The position numbers and the translations under genes were made by a program. The notes beneath the pieces are model-generated. The model did no database searches, was not told the origin of the DNA, and saw only the letters and a list, made by a program, of their open reading frames with translations. 64,000 nt of DNA. Origin: JBIKWM01 sp044356305 (GTDB taxonomy: Bacteria > Bacteroidota > Bacteroidia > UBA10329). Positions 8,451 to 15,892 of this stretch are shown here, in pieces; the stretch's first letter is position 1, and each line of letters starts with the position of its first letter. The stretch lies in NCBI GenBank assembly GCA_044356305.1, contig JBIKWM010000008.1, positions 36,147 to 100,146 of the forward strand. Reading direction: 5' to 3'.

Positions 8451-8562
8451 GCCCGCCCCGACACATAATTCCATCGCCCCCCTCGCTTCCACCACAGCCA
8501 CACGGTATTACCCTTCAATTTAGCTGCTGCTCACAAAAACCAACACCAAAAAAACTCCTCCC

Positions 8563-9465
8563 ATGACCGACCGCCAGTCCAACACCCTCGACATGTACGT
8601 GGTAGTACTCGAGCACTATGCCGCCAACCAGACCACCATCGATGCCGTTGTCGCCCGCGCCACTGCCTATGCAGCACTCTCCACACGCGTCACAGGCATC
8701 CGCGCCCTCATAGCCGACCAGTCCGGCAACATCAGTGGCGTCACCCAGAACAAGGCCGCCCTTCGTGCCTCCCTCGACAACCTCGCCATCGGCATACTCG
8801 CCCCCGCCCTCGTCTGGGCCCGCGCAACAGATAACCTCATCCTCGCAGCCGAATTCAACTACCCATTGTCCGAGATCCAGAAGATCAAGGACGACACCAT
8901 CGCATCCTTCTGCAACCACCGCTACGCCTTGGTCAATGCCAACATCGCCACCATGGCCGACTACGGCATCACTCCCGCCATGCTCACCGCATGGAACTCC
9001 GCAATCAGCAACTACGAGGCCGTCACAGGCTCCCCACGCAGCGCCCGCGTCTCCAGATCCGTGTTCACCATCGCCCTCCGCACCCACTTCAAAGAGGCCA
9101 ACGCACTCCTCAAAAACACCCTCGACCCCCTCATGAACTCTTTCCGCACCTCCGATGCCGACCTCTACAACGGCTACCGCAGGGCACGCATCATCATCGA
9201 CCGCAGAGGCCAGAACACCGGATCCATCTCCGGCAAGGTCTCCTCCGCAGCCGACTCATCTCCCATCATCGGGGCCGAGCTATCCATCACTCCGCGCCCG
9301 TCCACCGTGCTCTCAGGCTCCGATGCCACCTACCGCTTCTCCTACCTGCCGGCCGGCATCTATACCGTCAAGTGCACCGCCCCCGGCTTCCTCCCGGCCG
9401 ACAAGACCATCGTCCTCACCTCCTCGCAGACCGCCACAGCCGACTTCGTCCTCATCCCCGCCTGA
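8563..9465 (+). CDS. Bacteroidota-specific helical protein with carboxypeptidase-regulatory-like C-terminus
   Basis: A 300-residue protein without a signal peptide. Residues 1-215 are helical and resemble an uncharacterised Bacteroidota family that ends with a typical (N/A)AYxxARxIID motif, here NGYRRARIIID near residue 205. Residues 222-300 form a beta-sandwich of the carboxypeptidase regulatory/SusD-attached type: GSISGKV, GAELSITP, YRFSYLPAGIYTVKCTAPGF. Such sandwiches usually decorate surface proteins, yet no export signal is visible. The gene follows a tandem 21-nt repeat array. I recognise the pattern from memory but know no function. Start at the ATG after CTCCTCCC. Confidence 0.7.
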   Translation: MTDRQSNTLDMYVVVLEHYAANQTTIDAVVARATAYAALSTRVTGIRALIADQSGNISGVTQNKAALRASLDNLAIGILAPALVWARATDNLILAAEFNYPLSEIQKIKDDTIASFCNHRYALVNANIATMADYGITPAMLTAWNSAISNYEAVTGSPRSARVSRSVFTIALRTHFKEANALLKNTLDPLMNSFRTSDADLYNGYRRARIIIDRRGQNTGSISGKVSSAADSSPIIGAELSITPRPSTVLSGSDATYRFSYLPAGIYTVKCTAPGFLPADKTIVLTSSQTATADFVLIPA

Positions 9466-9539
9466 TACTACCGGCATATCCCGCCCTCCAAGGCCCTCCA
9501 TCTGCGGGGGGCTTTTTTCATGCTGCCCGGCACGGGTCC

Positions 9540-9630
9540 CCCAAACAGAAAGCGACCCTCGCGGGCCGCTTTTCTTAGGATATGTGCACAGACCTTACTC
9601 CCCCTTCGCGAAGCGTGTCCCGTGCGTGGT
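9540..9630. repeat. 91-bp repeat, copy A: terminator plus relic of a T9SS gene tail
   Basis: This segment is nearly identical to 10354-10444. It joins a hairpin terminator to a 40-bp piece that matches the last codons of the T9SS gene at 11366 (read on the minus strand as ...TTQVARFAKG). Copy A has several substitutions in that coding relic. It is best read as the remains of a second sorting-domain gene. Confidence 0.75.
9549..9573. terminator. Hairpin terminator inside repeat copy A
   Basis: AAAGCG (9549-9554) pairs with CGCTTT (9567-9572), with one A/C mismatch and then CCC/GGG around a TCGC loop. Runs of T follow on both strands, so it may stop transcription from either side. The same hairpin recurs at about 10363-10386. 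A weaker GC-rich hairpin with a T run lies just upstream at about 9489-9518, after the helical protein gene. Confidence 0.6.
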
Positions 9631-9692
9631 CCAATCCGCAAGAGTGAGGTGTTGAGACGCTTGTCCGTCCTGTTAGAATTGGAAAATTGAAT

Positions 9693-9860
9693 TCACTTCT
9701 CGGTTGATGGATCGGTCGGGCTTTTCACTTTCACCGCTCTCCTTTTGAAGTAGGCCAGTATCTCCTTGGGAGTCCGGCCTTCTGTTTCGGTGGTGATCCG
9801 TTCGCGTTCCTTACGCACCATGGCCACACAATCAATGTGCTTATTACTCTCCGTCTTCAT
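9693..9860 (-). CDS. Small antitoxin of the PIN pair (55 residues)
   Basis: A 55-residue frame that starts with MKTESNKHIDCVAMVRKERE and goes on with ERITTETEGRTPKEILAYFK before RRAVKV. It fits the pattern of small antitoxins next to PIN toxins in Bacteroidota and Cyanobacteria: an early DCV motif, a KxER helix, then (M/T)(S/T)PEExxxYFxxR. It begins inside the last codons of the PIN gene (17-bp overlap) and follows it on the same strand, so toxin comes first here. The short length made it easy to miss. Family assignment is by pattern, with good fit in every conserved spot. Confidence 0.7.
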   Translation of the reverse strand: MKTESNKHIDCVAMVRKERERITTETEGRTPKEILAYFKRRAVKVKSPTDPSTEK

Positions 9861-10308
9861 AGTCAAAGGCTTCTCTCGGGTTTCGAATCTCCAGGATCTG
9901 GTATCCCTTCAACAGATTTATGGCGTTATAGCCATGAATTCTCTCAATGTTCACGATGTGTTTGAAATTCCAGCTCACCAATAGGTCAGCCCTGTAGAGG
10001 GTGGCCAAGGCAATATGATAGCAATCGGCCCGGCTTGATCTGCCCACCACATTCGCATTGAGGTAGGCCTCTGCGAGGAGAATGGCTTCTTCTGTGAGTT
10101 CCACTCTGATGAGGTTCTTTTCAGCAATCTGACCTACGAACTGTCGTACAGCCTCTGGTGCATTGACCAGTTCATCTTCAGCCACATCGGAAAAAATCAG
10201 TCGGATGTCGGTCTTATCAACCTTCCTGAAAAAGCGATCGGTCCACTCTGCGAATTCCCTATCAAACCTGCCTCCAAAGACCGAAGTGTCAACATATATC
10301 AATCGCAT
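9844..10308 (-). CDS. PIN-domain nuclease toxin
   Basis: A 154-residue PIN-domain protein from the ATG at 10308. The frame stays open to 10449, but that stretch lies inside the repeat copy B and reads a relic in another frame, so it is not the true start. The first acidic residue is in YVDTSVFGG; others follow in DVAEDELV and SRADCYHIALAT, the Asp of the last being the typical third site. The final part, LVSWNFKHIVN, is the usual PIN C-terminal block. PIN toxins cut tRNA or mRNA. A small antitoxin gene overlaps its 3' end. Confidence 0.88.
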   Translation of the reverse strand: MRLIYVDTSVFGGRFDREFAEWTDRFFRKVDKTDIRLIFSDVAEDELVNAPEAVRQFVGQIAEKNLIRVELTEEAILLAEAYLNANVVGRSSRADCYHIALATLYRADLLVSWNFKHIVNIERIHGYNAINLLKGYQILEIRNPREAFDYEDGE

Positions 10309-10353
10309 GAAACAAATGTAGTGTTTCCGCAAATAGTTGATTCCCGCTTCCGG

Positions 10354-10444
10354 CCCAAACAGAAAGCGACCCACGCGGGCCGCTTTTCTTAGGATATGTG
10401 CACAGACCTTACTCCCCCTTCGCGAAACGCGCCACCTGCGTGGT
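10354..10444. repeat. 91-bp repeat, copy B: terminator plus relic of a T9SS gene tail
   Basis: Near-identical to 9540-9630. On the minus strand its right part reads LPDGTTQVARFAKG, the last residues of the sorting domain of the gene at 11366, so it is the tail of a lost gene plus that gene's terminator. The copies bracket the PIN toxin-antitoxin pair. Confidence 0.75.
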
Positions 10445-10464
10445 GCCATCGGGCAGGGTTCAGG

Positions 10465-10962
10465 TCAGAGTTCGTACAACGGCCTCTCACCATGACTTTC
10501 TAGCAACGTATTGAGTAAGGGTAGGGAATAGTAGCGCCCGCTGGTGATGAAGGCAGAGAAAAGTGGCCTGAGCTCAGTGATCAGACCTTTGTTTTTTGCT
10601 GCCACAAGAACGCCCAAGGTGCCAACGCATGAGATGCCGAGCGTTTCGGCTATGCGTCTGGCCTTTCTGTCATCAATCAACAGGAAGTCGGCCTCCATCT
10701 CCTTGCAGAGCATAACGGCCTCCGACTCGCCATCGTCCATCATGAAAGTGAGCTCATTGATGCCCTTCACCGCGCGCACCTTATCTTGGAAGAACGCATG
10801 AATGCGGTGATGGTGAGGGGTTGCGGGGTCAGATGTGACCTCGTGCCAAACGGCATCGGGGATCAGAATATGTGAGAATAGCGAAGGCAGAATATGTAGC
10901 CGGTCTATGATCGCCAATGAGAAAATGGGGCCAGAGTCTGCAACAACCTTCTGCCCACGCAT
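10465..10962 (-). CDS. DUF3368 PIN-like toxin
   Basis: A 165-residue protein of the DUF3368 family, a PIN-like nuclease group: ADSGPIFSLAIIDRL at the start, the DDGESEAVMLCKE helix in the middle, then FLLIDDRKARRIAETLG and the V-G-T-L-G-V-L turn. All acidic residues expected for a metal site (Asp in ADSGP, Glu in GESEA, DD in IDDRKAR) are visible. It follows its UPF0175 partner by one base, the usual gene order for this TA class. The target RNA is unknown. Confidence 0.9.
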   Translation of the reverse strand: MRGQKVVADSGPIFSLAIIDRLHILPSLFSHILIPDAVWHEVTSDPATPHHHRIHAFFQDKVRAVKGINELTFMMDDGESEAVMLCKEMEADFLLIDDRKARRIAETLGISCVGTLGVLVAAKNKGLITELRPLFSAFITSGRYYSLPLLNTLLESHGERPLYEL

Positions 10963-10963
10963 G

Positions 10964-11233
10964 CTACTTCAGCTTTTTGACATCGGCCATCACCTCATCA
11001 ACAGAAAGGTGAGAGATAGCGACCGCGTTGTTCGATAGGAGCTTCTCGAACTGTAGGCGGGGCAGTCCTGCAAGCTGAGCGGCCTTGCCTATGGTGAGTT
11101 TCTGTAGGCCATAAAGCTGAACAGCCAAAGTGACCTTGACCCGCTGTGTGATTTCCTTCTCCGTCTCGTTGAGTGCCAGAAGGATATCGGTCGGAAGGTC
11201 GATGGAGATGGTGTGAACGGAATTAGAGGCCAT
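10964..11233 (-). CDS. UPF0175-family antitoxin
   Basis: An 89-residue protein matching UPF0175: a short strand start (TISIDLPTDILLAL), then a helix-turn-helix of the form LYGLQKLTIGKAAQLAGLPR and a final region that begins FEKLLSNNAVAI. Members partner DUF3368 PIN-like proteins, as here, one base apart and on the same strand. It is expected to bind the toxin and to repress the operon. Length is normal. Confidence 0.9.
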   Translation of the reverse strand: MASNSVHTISIDLPTDILLALNETEKEITQRVKVTLAVQLYGLQKLTIGKAAQLAGLPRLQFEKLLSNNAVAISHLSVDEVMADVKKLK

Positions 11234-11318
11234 AGGTCAACTCTTTGAACCCAAAGGTAATGCAATCAGAACACCGGTGGCGGGTCCGACCCCATTGAGC
11301 CACGGGGTATAACAACAA

Positions 11319-11343
11319 GGGCGGTCCCGAGACAGGACCGCCC
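11319..11343 (-). terminator. Hairpin terminator after the large T9SS gene
   Basis: GGGCGGTCC (11319-11327) pairs perfectly with GGACCGCCC (11335-11343) around a 7-nt loop. On the minus strand the stem is followed by a T-rich stretch (CTTGTTGTTAT). It lies 22 bp beyond the stop of the gene at 11366. Confidence 0.75.
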
Positions 11344-11365
11344 ACTGTTCATGTGCCGAAGTGAA

Positions 11366-13120
11366 TCATTCCCCCTTCGCGAAGCGCGCCACCTGCGTGG
11401 TGCCATCGGGCAGAGTGAGGCGCAGGGCGTAGGTGCCCGGGCGCAGATGGGCTGTGCTCAGTTGCAGTTGGCCGCCAGTGGTGCTGATGGTGCGCTGCAT
11501 GGCCGTGCGGCCCATCATGTCGGTGATGGTGACCAGCGCAGGGCCATCGGGCAGCGAGGCCATGCGCAGGGTGAGGGCATCGGTGGCCGGGTTGGGGAAC
11601 AGCGCCAGGGTGGGGGAGGTGGTGGCCGCATTCACGCCCACCAGATCGCTGATGGTGTTCAGCGTGGTGTTGGTGATCACCGGCTCGTTGAAGTCGAAGT
11701 AGATGTAGGCGGTGTTCTCAATCTCGGTGCCCTGTGGCGTGCCGCTCAGGGGCGAGATGGCATAGATCACATAGCCGTGGCTGCCGGGCTCATCGCTGGT
11801 GCTGTCGGGCAGGTTGATGTTGTCGAAGAAGAAATCGACCTCGTTGGTCGGGCTGATGCTCACCTGCATCAGGTGGCTCTGGCTCAGGACACGGAAGCTG
11901 AGCGGGTCGAGGTCGGCATCGAGCTGATCCTTGACATGGATGAAGGTGGCCGCAATGGTGCCCGTGTTCTGGAACCGTACGGTGTACATCAGCTCGGTAC
12001 CGCTGGGCACAAAGCCCTCGGGACCCATGCCCACGGGCGCCACCTGCTTGTCGTTGGGGTCGAAGGAGCACAGCACCGCCACGGGGTGCGCATCGGTGCC
12101 GGCCGAGGAGGTGAGGTCGATATCGACCATATCGCCACAGTTGACCGTGAGCGGCACACAGGCCACCACGGTGGCCGTAAAGGTGTTGCCGGCCGGTAGG
12201 TACACGCTGTTCCATGTGGCCGTGTTGCCGCTGATCAGGTCGGGGGTGGGGCTTACGCCCTGCAGATTGATGTCGCTATCGAGCGTGATGGAGAACGGCC
12301 CGTTGTAGATGGAGCACGAGTTGTTGACCAACTGTGCGCTCAGGCTGGAGCAGAACCCGCGGTTGAGCCACGATACCACATAGGTCTCGGGCTGCGCACC
12401 GATGGTGGGCATGTAGATGCTGGCCGATCCGCTGCACGCACCGTCACTCACTGTAACCTGCGCCACCGCGGTGTTGCTCACGGTAATGGTCTGGGTGGTC
12501 TCGCCCGTGCTCCACAGGTACGAGAAAGGCCCTGCGCTATTGGCTACATCGGCAGTCAGGTCGGTAGGCCCTGCGCAAGGGTTGCTGTTGCTCGATGTGA
12601 TGGTCACCTGTGGGCCTTCGGTCACATTGTAGGTCTCGGTGGTGGCACATCCGTTGGCATCGACCAACGTGAGGATGTAAGCACCTTGGCACAGCCCCGT
12701 GACCACCGGTGAGGTGTTGCCGTTGGGTGTCCAACTGTATGCATACGGGGAGTTGCCACCGGTCACAATAACCGAAATGGACCCATCGCACGCCCCGCAC
12801 GTTGGCGGGGTTATGACCTCGGACGTCAGCACCGGGGTAGAACTGACAATGGTCGCGGCCTGCGTCTGACTGGCCCCTTGGCCGTCAGTCACTGTGAGGA
12901 CGTACACGCCCGGACATAGGTTGAAGAGGTTCTGTTCCGTGGATCCATTGCTCCACATGTAGGTATAGTTGCCATCGCCTCCGAACACCACTACCTGCAC
13001 CGAGCCGTTGCACATGCCCTCACAAGTGGCCATGTTGGGTAACAGCGAAATAGTGAGCTGCGCCTGTGCGGCCATGGCGCTGACGACAAGGGCCGAGACA
13101 AGGGTAATGGTACGGAGCAT
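11366..13120 (-). CDS. Large T9SS-exported surface protein with SprB-like repeats and a DUF7619-like domain
   Basis: A 584-residue exported protein. After a signal peptide (cleavage near AQAQ) come two or three SprB/PKD-like repeats of about 75 residues (GGDGNYTYMWSNGS..., GGNSPYAYSWTPNG..., AGPFSYLWSTGE...), each ending TV(T/S)DG or LVDANG. Residues 340-490 match the conserved block with CSFDPNDK...YTVRFQNTGTIAATFIHVKDQLD and ...AYIYFDFNEPVITNT (DUF7619 type). The last 75 residues are a T9SS type A sorting domain (LFPNPATDALTL...GTYALRLTLPDGT). It is probably exported across the outer membrane and displayed or released. A terminator follows. Confidence 0.9.
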   Translation of the reverse strand: MLRTITLVSALVVSAMAAQAQLTISLLPNMATCEGMCNGSVQVVVFGGDGNYTYMWSNGSTEQNLFNLCPGVYVLTVTDGQGASQTQAATIVSSTPVLTSEVITPPTCGACDGSISVIVTGGNSPYAYSWTPNGNTSPVVTGLCQGAYILTLVDANGCATTETYNVTEGPQVTITSSNSNPCAGPTDLTADVANSAGPFSYLWSTGETTQTITVSNTAVAQVTVSDGACSGSASIYMPTIGAQPETYVVSWLNRGFCSSLSAQLVNNSCSIYNGPFSITLDSDINLQGVSPTPDLISGNTATWNSVYLPAGNTFTATVVACVPLTVNCGDMVDIDLTSSAGTDAHPVAVLCSFDPNDKQVAPVGMGPEGFVPSGTELMYTVRFQNTGTIAATFIHVKDQLDADLDPLSFRVLSQSHLMQVSISPTNEVDFFFDNINLPDSTSDEPGSHGYVIYAISPLSGTPQGTEIENTAYIYFDFNEPVITNTTLNTISDLVGVNAATTSPTLALFPNPATDALTLRMASLPDGPALVTITDMMGRTAMQRTISTTGGQLQLSTAHLRPGTYALRLTLPDGTTQVARFAKGE

Positions 13121-13258
13121 GTTCGAGGGTTTTTTAGTGATACATGGATGTACGCATGATGAGACGAGTGCAATGCTTGAGGGTTGCGGCCATTAGTTGG
13201 CAAAATGGAGCAAGGAGGCCTGTGGATAAAGGATGATACTGGCGCAGCGATACGGCTG

Positions 13259-14047
13259 TCAGGGCAGGGCAGGGGCCGCCAAGCTGAGCCCGAACAGCGC
13301 GAAGTCATACTTCACCGGGTCAATGGGGTCGTAGATGCGTAGGGCGGCATCGAGCTCCTGCACGGCCTTCTGGTCGTCAGCGGTGCGATGCAGCAGGCCC
13401 AGTTGGCGGGCGGTGCGGCCGCTGTGCACATCGAGCGGGCAGCTCAGGTGCGAGGTGGGGATGCGGTTCCAGATGCCGAGGTCCACCCCACGCCCATCGT
13501 TGCGCACCATCCAGCGCAGAAACATGTTGATACGCTTTGCGGCCGAACCTGCCATGGGGTCAGCCACATGCTTCACTGAGCGTCTGTCGTGCGGCTCGCG
13601 CAGCATCAGCGCCCTGAAACGGCTGATGGCCTGCGCGGTGTCCGTCTGGCCCTCCATCCCATCGATAAAGACATCCTCCAAAGAATCTTTCTCCGCATAG
13701 ATGCGCCTCAGGGCCAGCACAAACCACTTGGCATCCTGTGCCATGAAGGTGCGGTGAACAAAACCGCTGAGGCTCTCAAGGTCGCGGGCCGATGCATTTA
13801 GCACATAGCTGTGCGGGGCCATGTCCATGCGCTGCATCAGGCTGTGCGCATTGCGCAGTATGGTGGGCCGTTGCCCCCAGGCCAATGTGGCAGCGAGCAG
13901 GCCCGCCACCTCCACATCGGGCCGATGGGTGAACAGGTGCGGGATGCTTATCGGGTCGTCCTCTATGAAAGAGGCGCGGCAGAAACGGTCGTAGCCTTCC
14001 TCAAGAATCTCGCGGGTGGCAGGGTCGGGGTGCCGCGTCCTGCTCAC
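13259..14047 (-). CDS. TIGR02757-family protein (DUF2400)
   Basis: A 262-residue protein of the TIGR02757/DUF2400 family, found mostly in Bacteroidota and some other groups. Visible hallmarks are the early DPI..PH.F...D.EVAGLLAATLAWGQR region, FVHRTF near the middle, and KRINMFLRWMVRNDGRGVDLGIW, followed by the LSCPLDVHSGR segment. This last block resembles the HhH-DNA glycosylase fold's conserved part, though no activity has been shown that I know of. It overlaps the TPR gene before it by 4 bp and so is in one operon with it and the biotin carrier gene. Confidence 0.88.
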   Translation of the reverse strand: MSRTRHPDPATREILEEGYDRFCRASFIEDDPISIPHLFTHRPDVEVAGLLAATLAWGQRPTILRNAHSLMQRMDMAPHSYVLNASARDLESLSGFVHRTFMAQDAKWFVLALRRIYAEKDSLEDVFIDGMEGQTDTAQAISRFRALMLREPHDRRSVKHVADPMAGSAAKRINMFLRWMVRNDGRGVDLGIWNRIPTSHLSCPLDVHSGRTARQLGLLHRTADDQKAVQELDAALRIYDPIDPVKYDFALFGLSLAAPALP

Positions 14048-15303
14048 TGCGCCTTGGCCCTGTAGTATTTTTCCTTTGATGTGAGGCCGAGGTTCTTGGC
14101 TATCTGTGCCAGGGCCGCCATCAGGCGCTTGTCGGTAGGGTTCAGGGCCTCGGCCTCCTGTAGCACGCTATATGCGGTGCGCATGTACCCGCTTATGGCA
14201 TTGCGGTCGGGTTCGGGTGCATCGCTGAGCCGGGCGGCCATGTTGCTGCACATCACACCATAATTGAACACCACATCGTATTCGCGTCTGTACCTGCGGT
14301 ACATGCCGGCATACTGCTCAAGGGCCGCGGCATGGTCGGTGCGGTCGAGCACCTTGGCGTATGCCATTATCAGGGGCAGGTTGGTGCTGTCTGTCGCGGC
14401 AGCCAAACGCATCTTCTCCTGCTCGTTGGGAGTCAGCTCAGGCTTAAGCATGTACAGGTCCATCAGTAGCATGTTCAGGTCGGTCTCGGTCTTGCTCAGC
14501 TTATCGAGCACCAGTTTGCGCCTCAGTTCGGTCATGCCCTTGTTGGCCTTCACCTTTTCCTTATCGGCCGCCATCATGGCCAGGCCGGCACCCAAGGTGG
14601 CCTCGGCCGCGGCAAGGTCTTTTTTGGTGTACATCAGAACCGTTGTGGCGCGGTACACCATGTTGCCGGCATAGGCATCGGGCTCTATCTGCGGTATGCG
14701 TGTGTAGCAGTCAATGCCTTTCTGAAGCACATCGAGCGCACGAAGGCTGTCGCCCTTGAGCATCAGCGCCTGCCCCAGATAGTCGTAGGCGAGGTAGAAG
14801 TTGCTGTCGAGCATGATCATGTAGCGGGTGGCGCGCTCGGCCCCGTTCACCAGCGCAATGGCCAGGGTGGGGTCGCCCGTGCCTTCCAGTTCCTTTATGT
14901 TGTCGAGGGTGCTGAGGGTGAGCTCGTGCTTGAGCTTGCGTACCTGCTCCTTTACCGGAGCGGTGAGCCCCGTGTTGGCTGCCAGCAGTTTGCGGGCCTC
15001 AAGGATATGGTCGCTGGCCTCGTAGATGTAGCCGCCATACGAGGGGGCCAGGTCGTTCTTCATCTCGGTGCGCTTGCGGTTCAGTTCGCGCATCAGGGCA
15101 TCGGTCAGGTTGTAGTGCGCTTTGGCCCTGAGGTCCTCGGGCAGTCTGTCGCGCTCTTTCAGCACACTGCGCAGCCGCTCTATGGCCGGGGCGTACTTGC
15201 CCGCCTCTATCATGGCCACGCACGAGTCGATGGCCGTGCTCTGCGCCATGGCCGCAGTGCCCACCGTCATCAACCCAAGGAATGCTATCAGTATCTTCTT
15301 CAT
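14044..15303 (-). CDS. Exported TPR-like hypothetical protein
   Basis: A 419-residue protein with a clear signal peptide (MKKILIAFLGLMTVGTAAMA). The rest is helical with TPR-like repeats: an early pair (YAPAIERLRSVLKE, AKAHYNLTDALM), a middle pair (FYLAYDYLGQALMLKGD...ALDVLQKGI) and a late set that ends near NPTDKRLMAALAQI. It should lie in the periplasm or outer membrane. It begins 3 bp after the biotin carrier gene and overlaps the TIGR02757 gene, giving a three-gene operon. No specific family is recognised. Confidence 0.75.
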   Translation of the reverse strand: MKKILIAFLGLMTVGTAAMAQSTAIDSCVAMIEAGKYAPAIERLRSVLKERDRLPEDLRAKAHYNLTDALMRELNRKRTEMKNDLAPSYGGYIYEASDHILEARKLLAANTGLTAPVKEQVRKLKHELTLSTLDNIKELEGTGDPTLAIALVNGAERATRYMIMLDSNFYLAYDYLGQALMLKGDSLRALDVLQKGIDCYTRIPQIEPDAYAGNMVYRATTVLMYTKKDLAAAEATLGAGLAMMAADKEKVKANKGMTELRRKLVLDKLSKTETDLNMLLMDLYMLKPELTPNEQEKMRLAAATDSTNLPLIMAYAKVLDRTDHAAALEQYAGMYRRYRREYDVVFNYGVMCSNMAARLSDAPEPDRNAISGYMRTAYSVLQEAEALNPTDKRLMAALAQIAKNLGLTSKEKYYRAKAQ

Positions 15304-15306
15304 CGT

Positions 15307-15810
15307 TCACTGAAATCTGACAAGTACCTGCCCTTTCTCCACCGCACGGCCTACTTCCACCTCAATGCTCTTAACGGTGCCATCGCCCGGGCTCTTTATC
15401 ACGTTCTCCATCTTCATGGCCTCGAGCACAAGCAGCGCATCGCCTTTCTTCACCACTTGCCCGGCATGAGCCTCGGTGCGCAGAACAAGGCCCGGCATGG
15501 GGGCCTTCACTTCGGTGAGTTTAGAGGTGCCGTTGGTGCTCATGCCCAGCGAGCGGAGCAGTTCGGTCATCGGGTCCTGCACCTCAAACGGATATACACG
15601 GCCGTTCACCTTCATCTCCCGGCCATCGCGCCCTTCGCTCATCTCCACATTGTATGACCGGTTGCCCACCAGCACATGCCATCGGCCGGGGCCCAGCTGT
15701 TTGACATCGGCATCCATGATGTTACCGTTCACCACGGTAGCCCCGTTGGCCGTTGCCACTTTGTAGGGGCGGCCGTTCACTGTCACTGTCTTTTCTCCTG
15801 TCATTGCCAA
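15307..15810 (-). CDS. Biotin carboxyl carrier protein subunit
   Basis: A 167-residue protein. The last 70 residues are a biotinyl domain: KAPMPGLV, the biotin site EAMKM with Lys133, and the closing VKSIEVEVGRAVEKGQVL. The first 90 residues are a beta-rich linker similar to the carrier parts of propionyl- or acetyl-CoA carboxylases in this phylum. Biotin on Lys133 would carry CO2 from a biotin carboxylase to a carboxyltransferase. Neither partner gene is in the window. It leads an operon with a TPR protein and a TIGR02757 protein. An alternate ATG lies two codons in. Confidence 0.9.
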   Translation of the reverse strand: MAMTGEKTVTVNGRPYKVATANGATVVNGNIMDADVKQLGPGRWHVLVGNRSYNVEMSEGRDGREMKVNGRVYPFEVQDPMTELLRSLGMSTNGTSKLTEVKAPMPGLVLRTEAHAGQVVKKGDALLVLEAMKMENVIKSPGDGTVKSIEVEVGRAVEKGQVLVRFQ

Positions 15811-15847
15811 ATTAACTAAATGGTCAGCCGCGCTTTGGGCCGCGGGC

Positions 15848-15855
15848 TACTTTTG
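15848..15855 (+). promoter_or_regulatory. Bacteroidota -7 promoter element (TACTTTTG)
   Basis: A perfect fit to TAnnTTTG, 38 bp before the M1 peptidase ATG. No good -33 TTG is seen at the proper spacing. The match is short and the call rests on position. Confidence 0.5.
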
Positions 15856-15892
15856 CCGCGTTCCGAAGGGGACGAAGGTAAATTCACCTGAG

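Noticed and set aside
8237..8566. Pro-rich protein coded by the 21-nt array
   Set aside because: The frame exists only since the unit is a multiple of three; there is no start context, and the end runs over the next gene's start.
10309..10449. N-terminal extension of the PIN toxin
   Set aside because: These codons lie in a repeat that keeps the tail of a T9SS gene in another frame; the family start is MRLIYVDTS.
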